DNA from: RYN-230 sp963760405 | GTDB taxonomy: Bacteria; Actinomycetota; Actinomycetes; Streptosporangiales; Streptosporangiaceae | Direction: 5' to 3' | Assembly: GCA_963760405.1 (NCBI GenBank) | Contig: CAVXCV010000002.1 | Span: 838,737-902,736, forward strand | Length of the DNA stretch: 64,000 bases | Shown here: in pieces, positions 45,681 through 53,849 of the stretch | How positions within the stretch are numbered: the stretch's first letter is position 1 | How the letters are laid out: every line of letters begins with the position of its first letter | Made by a program: the position numbers and the translations under genes | The notes under the pieces: generated by a model | Told to the model about the DNA's origin: nothing | What the model saw: only the letters and a program-made list of their open reading frames with translations | Database searches by the model: none

Positions 45681-46538
45681 ATGACCATGACGTCGAACAA
45701 GGCCCAGAAGAGCGCCACCCGCCAGCGGATGGCGGCGACCGGCGAGCCGTACAGCGTGGCCAGGCACGCGGTCGAGCGCGAGCACGAAGGCGAGTATGCG
45801 GCCGGCCCGCCCCCGCCTGGCCCGGCTGGGACACCGCGCGACGAGCACTGGTACGCCAGCGTGGCCGAGGAGGCGGGCATCACCGTCGCCGAGTTCAAGG
45901 CGCAGGAAGCAGAGGCCGACGCGCGGCATCGGGCGGACCAGTTCCAGCGGCAGGCTGACCTGGCGCAGGACCAGGCCGATCAGTTGCGGGAGCGGACGGA
46001 GCAGGCCGAAGAGGCGGCTTCAATGGCCCGCGAGGCCGCGGACATGGCACAGGAAGCCGCGAACATGACCCGTGGCTGGGCGGACCCGGCGGAGCAGCAA
46101 CGCGCGCAGCAGCACGCGGATCAGGCCTGGGCCGCCGCTGACGAGGCGCAGCGCTGGGCCGAGCGGGCTGAGGCGCTCGCTGAGGCGGCCGAGCGGGACG
46201 CCGAGGAGGCGCAGGAGGCCGCCGATGAGGCCGAGGAAGCCGCGTGCGAAGCGAGCAGCCTGGCGGCGGACTTCAGTGACGGCCCGCACGGCCAGACGCA
46301 TGGGCGGCGCCGCGAGCGGCACTGGGACGGGCCCGGGCGGCCCCCGCCACCACCGGGTCCGGGCAGTCATGACCGCCACGGCCCGGGCTGGGGGCCGGCC
46401 GAAGGGTGGCCGGACCGGGTGGGCCAGTTCGTCCAGCGGCTCGACCAGTTCCGGGACCGGGCGGAGCAGCTGGCGGCCAGGGCGGAGCGGATCGTGAACC
46501 AGGCCCTGGGCGAGACCAAGCACAGCGACCCAGGCTGA
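45681..46538 (+). CDS. Ala/Glu-rich coiled-coil protein with TGEPYSVAR motif
   Basis: A 285-residue protein. Residues about 8-35 (KSATRQRMAATGEPYSVARH) match a short basic motif that recurs at the N-terminus of diverse actinobacterial proteins. Residues about 75-195 form a long heptad-rich helix (QADQLRERTEQAEEAASMAR and AERAEALAEAAERDAEEAQE). A Pro/Gly/His linker and a second amphipathic helix follow (FVQRLDQFRDRAEQLAARAE). The alternative ATG at 45687 has better spacing from GGAAGAA. There is no membrane segment, and function is unknown. Confidence 0.72.
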   Translation: MTMTSNKAQKSATRQRMAATGEPYSVARHAVEREHEGEYAAGPPPPGPAGTPRDEHWYASVAEEAGITVAEFKAQEAEADARHRADQFQRQADLAQDQADQLRERTEQAEEAASMAREAADMAQEAANMTRGWADPAEQQRAQQHADQAWAAADEAQRWAERAEALAEAAERDAEEAQEAADEAEEAACEASSLAADFSDGPHGQTHGRRRERHWDGPGRPPPPPGPGSHDRHGPGWGPAEGWPDRVGQFVQRLDQFRDRAEQLAARAERIVNQALGETKHSDPG

Positions 46539-46541
46539 CGC

Positions 46542-48968
46542 TCACTCCGCTCGCAGCAGCTGGGCCGGGTGGGACCGGGCCGCCAGCCAGGCGGGCAGCA
46601 CCGCGAGCACGTTCGCGGCCACGAGTACGCCACCGGCCAGCGTGGCCAGTGGCGCGGCCGGCACGACCGGCACCGGTACCACCCCGAAGTTCGTGGCAAA
46701 GGCCTGCCAGACCACCCGGCCCACCGCGATGCCCAGCGGCAGGCCGAGCAAGATCCCGACCAGGGCCACCGCCGTGGCCTGGCAGCACACCACCGCCGCG
46801 ACCTGGCGCCGGACGAACCCCAGCACCTTCAGCAAGCCAGCCTCGGCCCGCCTGCGGGTCACGCTGACCAGCAGCAGGTGCACCATGGTCGCCGCGCCGA
46901 ACAGCGCCAGCAGCCCGCCGAACAGCATCGGGAAGTTCACGGCCTGGCCGAAGTTGACCAGTTCGGCCGGGGTCTCCTGGCTGGCCAGGTACTGGTGGTA
47001 CTTGCTGGCGTACCGGGTCAGGGCGGCGGTCCCGGCTGGCCCGGGCGCCGCCCGCACCAGGATCGAGTAGATGATGCCCTGCTCCGCCTGGCCCAGGCAG
47101 GCGCGGCGGCCGCTGCCGGGCAGGCATTGCGCATGCAGCAGCGCGCTGACCGTCATCGCGGCCCCGGTGCCGAGCCCGCCGGTGCCGAAGCTGGCCGGGA
47201 ATGAGGCGCGGCCCACCACGCGGAACCGGACCGTGTGCGCGGCGCCGGTCACCGGGTCAGGCACCGTGACCCGGACCACGTCCCCGGCCCGCGCCCCGAC
47301 GCTCCGCGTGGTCGCCGCGCCCAGCATGATGTCCCGGTCGCCCCGGGGCAGCCGGCCATCCACCGTCGATACCAGGGCCGGGCCGCGGACCGGGGTCACC
47401 GCGAGCGAGCGGACGTGATGGCCGTTGACATCGATTTCCGCCACGGTGACGACGGTGATCTGCTCGATGGCCTGGTCACGCCGCAGGCTGGCCAGTACCG
47501 GGCCGGTGAGCGCGCTGCCGGTTCCTGCTCCCTCGTTCGTGAACTCCGCCTGGAACGGGACGCCGTACAGGGCGGGCGAGGAGAGGAGCCGGGTCAGGCT
47601 GGCGCCGAACACGGCCGTCGCGGCCAGCGCGGCCACCGCCAGCACCATGCCGAGCAGCGCGGTGCCGACCGGGGCGGGCTTACGGCCGCGGCCCCGTTCC
47701 AGCGCGCGGCGGGTCCCGATTAGCACGCTCGGCGGTGCGCCGGTCCAGGCCACGGCCCGGACCAGCCGCGCAGGCGGCGGCCGCCGGTCCGGCTGGCTGG
47801 GCCCGGGCTGCCGCGCGGTGCGGATGGCCGGCCACGCCGACAGCCCTATCACGATCACCACCGTGGCCAGCGCACCGAGCATGGTGATGGCCGGATCGAG
47901 GACCACCTGGCCAGCGGAGTCAGCGGCCAGCCGGGGTTCACCCACCGGCGTCAGCGGGGAGAGCAGGGCCGCGAGCGCTACCGCGCCAGCCGCGCCGGCC
48001 ACGCCGATGATGGCCGCCCGCGCCAGGCCGAGCGCCACGAACTGGCGGGCCCGCCAGCCCAGTGCGGACAGCGCCGGGTGGTCGTCTTGCCCGGTCACGA
48101 ACTGCCGGGCGGCGGCCTGCCCGATGACGGCCAGCCCGGCCAGCGCGGCCAGGGCGGCCAGCCCCTGCCAGCCAGCCGCCTGCGGCCGGATCGCGCGCTG
48201 CACGGCGGCCGCGTCGATATCCAGCTCATCAGCGCCGAGCGAGTTCAACGGGCGGAGCTGGCTGTCGAACGCAGGAAGGTCAGCCGCGCCGTGCTTGAGC
48301 CGCACATAATAGGCCGACAGCAGCGCCGTACTGGGGTTGACCGCGTTCGCGAACGCCTCGGTGGGAAAGACGTCATACCGGTTCCCGGTACCGCTGGGAA
48401 ATTCGTTCTCCGCCACCACGAAGCCCACGACCCGCAGGCTGTGCCACTGCCCTGCGGCGAGCTTGATCTGGGCTGGTTGCATGGTCGTTTGCGCCCGGGT
48501 CAGCACCGGAACCTGGATCACCGCGCCGAGCCGCAGCCCGTAGTCCTGCGCGAGCGTGTACGAGGCCAGCGTCTCGCCGGTCCTGGACTGGTCCGGCATC
48601 CGGCCGGAGAGCAGCTTGACCAGGCGGGGCAGGTCACCCGCTGGCGCCTCCCAGACCCCGAACGAACCGTAGTCGATCGGCTCGCGGCAGGACCCGCAGC
48701 GGGGCGGCCCCCCGAACGGAGCGGGAGTGCGCGTCACCGCGGCGACTTGGGGGATGCGCGACAGGGACGGCAGCGGGTGGCCGCTGTAGACGACGGCGTC
48801 GTAGCCGTGCCGGGCCACGAAGTCAGGAAAGGCGGCCGCGGTCCGGCGGCCGGTCGAAGCGGCGGCGATCACGAACCCGGCGGCCAGGGTGACCAGCGCC
48901 GCCAGGGCCAGCCACGACTTCCAGTGCTGCCGGAACTGGGCGTGCAGCACCATGACGACCGCGCGCAT
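46542..48968 (-). CDS. ABC transporter permease, FtsX/MacB-like
   Basis: An 808-residue permease with an N-terminal helix (WLALAALVTLAAGFVIAAAS), a large extracytoplasmic domain, and clusters of helices near residues 260-400 and at the C-terminus (MLFGGLLALFGAATMVHLLL, VVCCQATAVALVGILLGLPL, LAGGVLVAANVLAVLPAWLA). Two FtsX domains are implied, as in lipoprotein-release or drug-export systems. No ATP-binding subunit is found beside it. It is convergent with the coiled-coil gene, with 3 bases between stops. ATG at 48968. Confidence 0.85.
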   Translation of the reverse strand: MRAVVMVLHAQFRQHWKSWLALAALVTLAAGFVIAAASTGRRTAAAFPDFVARHGYDAVVYSGHPLPSLSRIPQVAAVTRTPAPFGGPPRCGSCREPIDYGSFGVWEAPAGDLPRLVKLLSGRMPDQSRTGETLASYTLAQDYGLRLGAVIQVPVLTRAQTTMQPAQIKLAAGQWHSLRVVGFVVAENEFPSGTGNRYDVFPTEAFANAVNPSTALLSAYYVRLKHGAADLPAFDSQLRPLNSLGADELDIDAAAVQRAIRPQAAGWQGLAALAALAGLAVIGQAAARQFVTGQDDHPALSALGWRARQFVALGLARAAIIGVAGAAGAVALAALLSPLTPVGEPRLAADSAGQVVLDPAITMLGALATVVIVIGLSAWPAIRTARQPGPSQPDRRPPPARLVRAVAWTGAPPSVLIGTRRALERGRGRKPAPVGTALLGMVLAVAALAATAVFGASLTRLLSSPALYGVPFQAEFTNEGAGTGSALTGPVLASLRRDQAIEQITVVTVAEIDVNGHHVRSLAVTPVRGPALVSTVDGRLPRGDRDIMLGAATTRSVGARAGDVVRVTVPDPVTGAAHTVRFRVVGRASFPASFGTGGLGTGAAMTVSALLHAQCLPGSGRRACLGQAEQGIIYSILVRAAPGPAGTAALTRYASKYHQYLASQETPAELVNFGQAVNFPMLFGGLLALFGAATMVHLLLVSVTRRRAEAGLLKVLGFVRRQVAAVVCCQATAVALVGILLGLPLGIAVGRVVWQAFATNFGVVPVPVVPAAPLATLAGGVLVAANVLAVLPAWLAARSHPAQLLRAE

Positions 48969-49053
48969 GGCACCCCCCTATCCCGGCCTCTGTGTGCAGT
49001 CTGCCGGATAGGCCGTGATCAGCAAGGTGGCCAGCTACCAGCGGGACGTCGTA

Positions 49054-49506
49054 CTAGCCCCCCTGACCGGGCCGGACGGCGTGGAAGGTCCAGCGGTCGC
49101 TGCCGGGTCCGGGCGGCCGGTCGTCCTGATAGTCGGCGGTCACGTTGATGCTGGTGAATCCTGCGCTGGCCAGGAGCTGCCGGAACTCAGGCAGGCTCCA
49201 GTGCTGCAGGCGGAACGGCTCCAGCTCGGCTGTGACCAGGCCACCGTCGCGCCATTTCTCATACCGCAGCAACCGGGTCGTCTGATTGGCGGCCGGGTCG
49301 TATTCGGCGTGCATGACCTGCAGCGTCCACAGGTACGGATCGCGCCGCCAGTAACGCACCGGCTCCGGCCCGGTGACCAGGCTTGGCGGATCGACATCCA
49401 CGATCAGCCGTCCGCCCGGGACGAGAGACTCCCAGAATGCCGCCAGCGCCAGCTCCGCGGCGTTGCGGCCGTCCAGGAGGGCGAAGGAGCCAGGATCGGG
49501 AAAGAC
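49054..49506 (-). pseudogene. 5'-truncated class I methyltransferase
   Basis: The reverse strand encodes the C-terminal ~145 residues of a class I methyltransferase: FALLDGRNAAELALAAFWES, LVPGGRLIVDVDPPSL, then TLQVMHAEYDPAANQTTRLL and LPEFRQLLASAGFTSINVTA. The SAM-binding N-terminal third (motif I) is missing; upstream of about 49506 the frame runs antisense through an oxidoreductase fragment. The protein would not bind SAM normally. Confidence 0.75.
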
Positions 49507-49908
49507 GTCGCGCCGGTGCTCGCGGCCAACGGCGGCGGCGCGATAGTCAACATGCTCTCGGTCACCAGCTTCTACACCAATCCGCTCAACGCGTCCTACG
49601 GTGCCTCCAAGGCCGCAGCCTGGTCGCTGACCAACGGCATCCGCATCGAGCTCGCCCACCGGGGCACGCTGGTGGTCGCGGTACACGCCGGTTTCATCGA
49701 CACCGACATGGCCGCGCTGGTGGACGCGCCCAAGCTCAGCCCGGAATCAGTCGCCCAGCAGGCCTTCGACGCCGTCGAGGCGGGCGAGATCGAGGTGCTC
49801 GCCGACGATCGGACCCGGTTCGTCAAGGCGTCGCTGTCGCGCGATCACGAGCTGATCTACCCGCCCGTCCAGGAGTTCTGGGACGCGGCGGTGAAGGGTA
49901 GGGCCTAA
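49500..49908 (+). pseudogene. 5'-truncated short-chain dehydrogenase/reductase
   Basis: The plus strand encodes only the C-terminal ~135 residues of an SDR: LAANGGGAIVNMLSVTSFYT, the active site YGASKAAAWSLTNGIRIELA (Y-x3-K) and AGFIDTDMAALVDAPKLSPE. The NAD-binding glycine motif is absent. The fragment meets the methyltransferase fragment near 49500, each lacking its 5' part. Confidence 0.75.
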
Positions 49909-50086
49909 TCAGACGGCGGCCGTGACCGCTTCGGCGCGGTGGACGAGTTCGGCGATGTGTGTGGCTATCCCGGACCCATAGCTGCGCTGACGGGCCAGCG
50001 TTCAGGGCCTTTTCCTCGCCCACTGCCGCATCATGTCCCATGCATTGGCCGCCCGGAATCCAGCCGTGGATCGTTACACTTCGAGG

Positions 50087-50569
50087 ATGCTGGCTGGTTC
50101 TCGCGTGGCGCTGCATACGTCAGTGAATATTCCAACGCCGCCTGACGAGGTCTGGGGGTTGATCTGCGATTGGGCTGGCATGCTGCGCTGGTGGCTCACT
50201 GCCGAGGAGGGCGGGCTGCAAGGCCCTGCGCTGGTCGACTGTGCGCTGATTGGAGTGCACGGATCTGTCCCTCGTACACGGGTGATGACACTGGCCAATG
50301 GCACGGTGACTGAAGAGCAGCTGTTCTACCAGAATGACGAGACCCGGCGCATTTTCTACCGCAAGTCTGACGATGAGAGGGTTACCGGGTACATCGCCAG
50401 CACCTACGTTGATGAGATCGAGGACAGCGGTTGCGCGGTCCATATCTCGTCCATGTTCGATGTGCGAGATCCCGCTGACCGCACGGCCGCCGCCGCCCGC
50501 TTCGAAACTCTCTACGCTGCCATGTTCCGGGGCTACCAGCGATACTTCGCCAGAGCGGCAGCAGGCTGA
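50087..50569 (+). CDS. SRPBCC (START-like) family protein
   Basis: A protein of about 160 residues with the SRPBCC lipid/polyketide-binding fold. The opening SVNIPTPPDEVWGLICDWAG and GMLRWWLTAEEGGLQ, then VTEEQLFYQNDETRRIFYRK and FETLYAAMFRGYQRYFAR are typical. Such proteins bind or cyclise hydrophobic ligands, or act as Aha1-like co-chaperones; no specific role is visible. The start could be ATG 50087 or ATG 50033; family similarity begins just after 50087. Confidence 0.75.
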   Translation: MLAGSRVALHTSVNIPTPPDEVWGLICDWAGMLRWWLTAEEGGLQGPALVDCALIGVHGSVPRTRVMTLANGTVTEEQLFYQNDETRRIFYRKSDDERVTGYIASTYVDEIEDSGCAVHISSMFDVRDPADRTAAAARFETLYAAMFRGYQRYFARAAAG

Positions 50570-50760
50570 CCCGCCCGCGAGGATGTTCCCGGCCAGCCCG
50601 GGCATGACCCGGCCGCGCGGCATCTATCACCATCCGGGACGCGCCTGATGAGACCCGGGACGAGCTGCGGCTCGTGCCGCCCTGACGGGCACGGCAGCCA
50701 TCTCCGTGTTTCAACCGGTCCTGCGGGGAAGGAAGAATTCGTCATCCGGATGGGATCGGG

Positions 50761-50982
50761 GTGATCCAAATGCCATGGTGGGAGACTCTCCTCATCATTG
50801 CCGCAGTGATCTTGGCAATCTGGGGATTCGTGAGCATCGTTGGTTTCCGAACGCGATCTTTGACGCGCCGGACTGACCGTACTGCCCAGGACATGTACAG
50901 CCAGTTCGCTGATTCGCCGCGTAAGCAGCGCAGGTATGCCAGAGATCACGGCGGCGAGTGGCAGGACGAGCAGCGCACCTAG
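50761..50982 (+). CDS. Small single-pass membrane protein, function unknown
   Basis: A 73-residue protein with one N-terminal membrane helix (ETLLIIAAVILAIWGFVSIV) and a strongly basic, charged cytosolic tail (RKQRRYARDHGGEWQDEQRT). GTG at 50761 or ATG at 50770 may be the start. Small proteins of this shape are common in actinobacteria. It ends 84 bases before the lipoprotein hydrolase and may share its transcript. Confidence 0.6.
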   Translation: MIQMPWWETLLIIAAVILAIWGFVSIVGFRTRSLTRRTDRTAQDMYSQFADSPRKQRRYARDHGGEWQDEQRT

Positions 50983-51066
50983 GCGGCGATGCCGGAGGTC
51001 TGCTGCTGCTCCAGATCTCGAATGCCACGCCCAGCCCGGTTCCCGGCGGCGCAGGAGATGAGCCAC

Positions 51067-51987
51067 ATGAGATGTGTAGCTCAGGCGTTGCGGCGAGGAA
51101 TCGCCCTGGGCCTGGTCGCGGCAGTGGTGTCCGTCGCGCTGAGCGCGTGCGGTTCCTCACTGGGGAAGGCACCGGGAACGGCCTCAGTCGTGTCGGCGCC
51201 AGTGCGAATCGCTCACACCAGGCTCGGGGCCATCGGGTACCGGGTCGTCGGGAGCGGCCCCCCGCTGGTCTTGATCATGGGCTACGCCTGGACCATGGAG
51301 GGCTGGGATCCGCGGCTGGTTCACGCTCTCGCCCGGCACAACCGGGTTGTGATGTTCGACAACGCCGGAGTTGGCCGTACCCAGCCACTGCCCGGGGAAT
51401 CGACGGCGATGCTCACCATCGACGCCATGGCCGGCCAGACCAGTGCGCTCATCGACACCCTCGGCCTCGGCAGGCCGGACGTACTGGGCTGGTCGATGGG
51501 CGGCATGATCGCCCAGGCCCTGGCGGTCCTGCACCCTACCCAGGTGCGCCACTTGGTGCTGTGCGCCACCTACCCCGGGACCGGCGCGGTCGCGGTGCCC
51601 TCGCAGGCGGCAATCCGGACCGGCAGCATCTTTCCCGCCAATCAGGCCAGCGCCTTCAACGCGTTCACAGCAGCGATCTCGGAATACCCAGCCGCCCCCG
51701 CGCCGTCGGCCCTGACGAAAGTGGCCCAGGCGGGTGCCGTAAGCAACTGGTGGGACGGCACCGACGCAGCCGGACGCAAGATCGCCAGGATCTCAGCACC
51801 CACGCTTATCGCCGACGGCACCGACGACCAGCTCGACCCGGTCGCCAATGACCACGCCCTGGCCCGCCTCATCCCCGGGGCAAGACTGGTGCTCTACCCC
51901 GATGCCGGACATGGATTCCTGTTCCAGGAAGGAACGCGCTTCGCTTCCCTCATCGAATCGTTCCTGACCGGGCACCCAGGCTCATAG
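51067..51987 (+). CDS. Alpha/beta hydrolase lipoprotein
   Basis: A 306-residue secreted lipoprotein. The signal peptide GIALGLVAAVVSVALSAC ends in the lipobox LSAC. The hydrolase domain has the oxyanion segment LVLIMGYAWTMEGWD, the nucleophile elbow LGWSMGGMIAQALA, the acid region TLIADGTDDQLDPVAN and the base His in YPDAGHGFLFQE. ATG at 51067 fits the lipoprotein leader and lies 9 bases after CAGGAG. The substrate is likely an ester or lactone of unknown identity. Confidence 0.9.
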   Translation: MRCVAQALRRGIALGLVAAVVSVALSACGSSLGKAPGTASVVSAPVRIAHTRLGAIGYRVVGSGPPLVLIMGYAWTMEGWDPRLVHALARHNRVVMFDNAGVGRTQPLPGESTAMLTIDAMAGQTSALIDTLGLGRPDVLGWSMGGMIAQALAVLHPTQVRHLVLCATYPGTGAVAVPSQAAIRTGSIFPANQASAFNAFTAAISEYPAAPAPSALTKVAQAGAVSNWWDGTDAAGRKIARISAPTLIADGTDDQLDPVANDHALARLIPGARLVLYPDAGHGFLFQEGTRFASLIESFLTGHPGS

Positions 51988-52387
51988 CGGCACGGACATT
52001 CGCCGGCAAGGTGATCACGAAAGTGGCCAGGACCACCAGCCCCAGGCCTTGTCGCCGACGTCGAATCCCAGGGAGCAGCAGGACGGCCAGGAGGAAGACG
52101 CCGGTGCGCACGCTGAATCCGTCCCGCGAGGTGTACCACCAGCTGGAAGATCGGTAGAGCGCGCGCTCGGGTGATCAGGGCATACTAATCCGCTGGTGCT
52201 TCGGTGGCTTCTGGCCGTGGGTAACCGCTGATGACTGCTGGGGCTCCAGGTGTGGCCCGAGTGTGGCCAGGTGCGGCCTAGAGCCGCTTGACAATCAAAG
52301 TTCTGGCGTGTCTACGCTAACCAACGCTGGCGAAGACTCAGACCGAAAGCCTGGCGGGCCGAATCCCGCGCCTAAGGAGCCCGGAGT
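51988..52387. promoter_or_regulatory. Gene-free interval with a candidate promoter for the DUF1707 gene
   Basis: No gene is supported in 400 bases. TTGACA at 52288-52293 and TACGCT at 52313-52318 (19-base spacer) form a reasonable housekeeping-type promoter, 70 bases before the DUF1707 start. Confidence 0.45.
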
Positions 52388-52819
52388 ATGGATGGAGTTG
52401 ACAGGGGCTTTCCACCGGGCGACCTCCGGGTATCTGACGCCGACCGCGACCGGGCGCAGGCCGAGCTCAGTGAAGCCTTCCGGGTCGGCCGGATCACAGC
52501 CGACGAATTCGACCAGCGATCCGGGCAGGCCCTGCGCGCCCGCACCGGGAAAGAACTGACCGCCCTGCTCGCTGACCTGCCACTAGCTGGCCCCGTCGCG
52601 ACACGCACCACCGTCCCGGAACCAGCCAATCACGCCTTCGCGGTCCGGAGCGTCATGGGCGCATCCGCCCTCGCCGCCACCCTCCTCTTCGCCAGGACGG
52701 TCTCGCTCGTCTTTAGCCCCGGCCATTTCCTGGGCGACACACTGGCACCAGCAGGAATCGCTGTACTGCTCGTCGTGCTGATCATCTTCCTGCGTGTGAG
52801 CCGCGCCCACCGCGCCTAA
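52388..52819 (+). CDS. DUF1707 (SHOCT-like) domain membrane protein
   Basis: A 143-residue protein. The N-terminal DUF1707 domain is LRVSDADRDRAQAELSEAFR with GRITADEFDQRSGQALRART, a short domain common at the N-terminus of actinobacterial membrane or regulatory proteins. Two membrane helices follow (SALAATLLFARTVSLVFS and GIAVLLVVLIIFLRV). ATG at 52388 follows AAGGAG. It is the last ordinary chromosomal gene before the proposed island. Confidence 0.85.
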   Translation: MDGVDRGFPPGDLRVSDADRDRAQAELSEAFRVGRITADEFDQRSGQALRARTGKELTALLADLPLAGPVATRTTVPEPANHAFAVRSVMGASALAATLLFARTVSLVFSPGHFLGDTLAPAGIAVLLVVLIIFLRVSRAHRA

Positions 52820-53392
52820 ACCTAGGTCGGTTTCGTCCTGGGCGTGGGCGTCGATCCATGCTTCGGCGCATCCCTAGCGAGTGTGAGCGTCAGCGCAAGA
52901 TCGCTGATGGCATCGGCGACATGGCCCAGGCTGAGCTGGCCAGGACCCCGGAAGACGCGCTCCCGGAAGGCAGCACCTGGCACGGATCTGGCACGCCGCC
53001 GCGAGTGGCCTTATGCCCGTAGCCAGCGGGGCCGGGGGAAACAGGGCGTGAGCTGGAATGGAGCGGAGCGCCCCGAGCGCGACTCGAACGCGCGACCTAC
53101 TGCTTAGGAGGCACTTCCAGGCGGTCGCTGGGTACGGCTGGACGTCGCCCGACAGGCCTTCTAGCTGGGCATGCGCTGGCTAGCCGTGGGTGTGAGTCGC
53201 CCAATATCTGCGGTCGTTGGCTCCCCATTTGGCTCCCCCGCGCAAGCATCCCGCTGATCTGTGCCACCGGCGTGACCGGCCTTGCTCAGCGGAGGCCCCC
53301 CTCAGACATGTGCTTCTGAGAATCACTATTCTCAGGAGGAGGAGGCCAGGCGCGACTGACCGGAGCCGCGCCGTCGGCGGCCGCGCAGTGTG
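52820..53392. other. Gene-poor chromosome-island boundary segment
   Basis: I see no supported gene. Short frames here (for example 53217-53405) have no recognisable motif. The segment contains the tRNA-Arg 3'-half copy (53068-53115). Confidence 0.45.
53068..53115 (-). other. 3'-half of a tRNA-Arg(CCT): candidate attachment site
   Basis: On the minus strand an anticodon arm with loop CTCCTAA (anticodon CCT, 53106-53108), a variable loop, a perfect T-arm (GCGCG-TTCGAGT-CGCGC) and the 3' acceptor strand TCGGGGC are present. No D-arm and no 5' acceptor GCCCCGA precede it, and there is one mismatch in the anticodon stem. It is therefore a fragment, not a gene. This is exactly the part of a tRNA commonly duplicated by integrating elements. 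Confidence 0.6.
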
Positions 53393-53502
53393 CTATCAGA
53401 GATAACGCGCGGGAGTCGGCTCCTGTCATGAGCACTGTCCTCGCAGGATCGCGGGTGACGGCGCGTGTCCTATCAGAGGTAACGGCAGATTATCTCGGAT
53501 AG
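53393..53502 (+). promoter_or_regulatory. Operator-like cluster of TATCNGAGRTAA motifs upstream of the NTPase gene
   Basis: CTATCAGAGATAAC is at 53393-53406. CTATCAGAGGTAA at 53470-53482 and TTATCTCGGATAG at 53490-53502 form an inverted pair with a 7-base gap. The same inverted pair recurs at the other end of the gene module (56770-56814). Half-sites 20 bases apart suggest two bound dimers on one DNA face. Confidence 0.55.
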
Positions 53503-53849
53503 CTCTACGATGCGGCACGAGGCCAGCTAGCGGCTATCGGTGGGTGATCCACCAGAGGGCCAGGCCGATGAGGCCGGAGCCGGCGGCGGTGGCGGCTCCG
53601 CGGGCGGCGGCGAAGATGACGGCGGTGCGGAGACGGCGGGCGGTGCGGGTCGAGGGCTTCACCGGCTTGTCCTTCCCATGGCTCGTGACCTGGCCTTATG
53701 CCAGGCGCGCAGTCTCCTATTGGCGGGCGCGGTGCCGGGAATGGCGACAGATCCCGGATCCGGGATGGACCATGATGGTTGCGGTCCTGTTCAGGGAGCC
53801 CGATCCGGGCGGTCCGGGCCGATCCGGAGTGCAGGCCCGGAGGGGGGTC

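Noticed and set aside
52330..52380. tRNA-like T-arm sequence GGCCGAATCCCGC
   Set aside because: The loop lacks the TTC of a T-arm and no other tRNA arm can be folded around it.
53040..53125. Complete tRNA gene
   Set aside because: T-arm, anticodon loop and 3' acceptor strand are present, but no D-arm or 5' acceptor strand can be found upstream, so only a fragment is annotated.
53217..53405. Short plus-strand frame in the boundary region
   Set aside because: No ribosome binding site, no recognisable motif, and an Arg/Pro-rich composition typical of non-coding frames.
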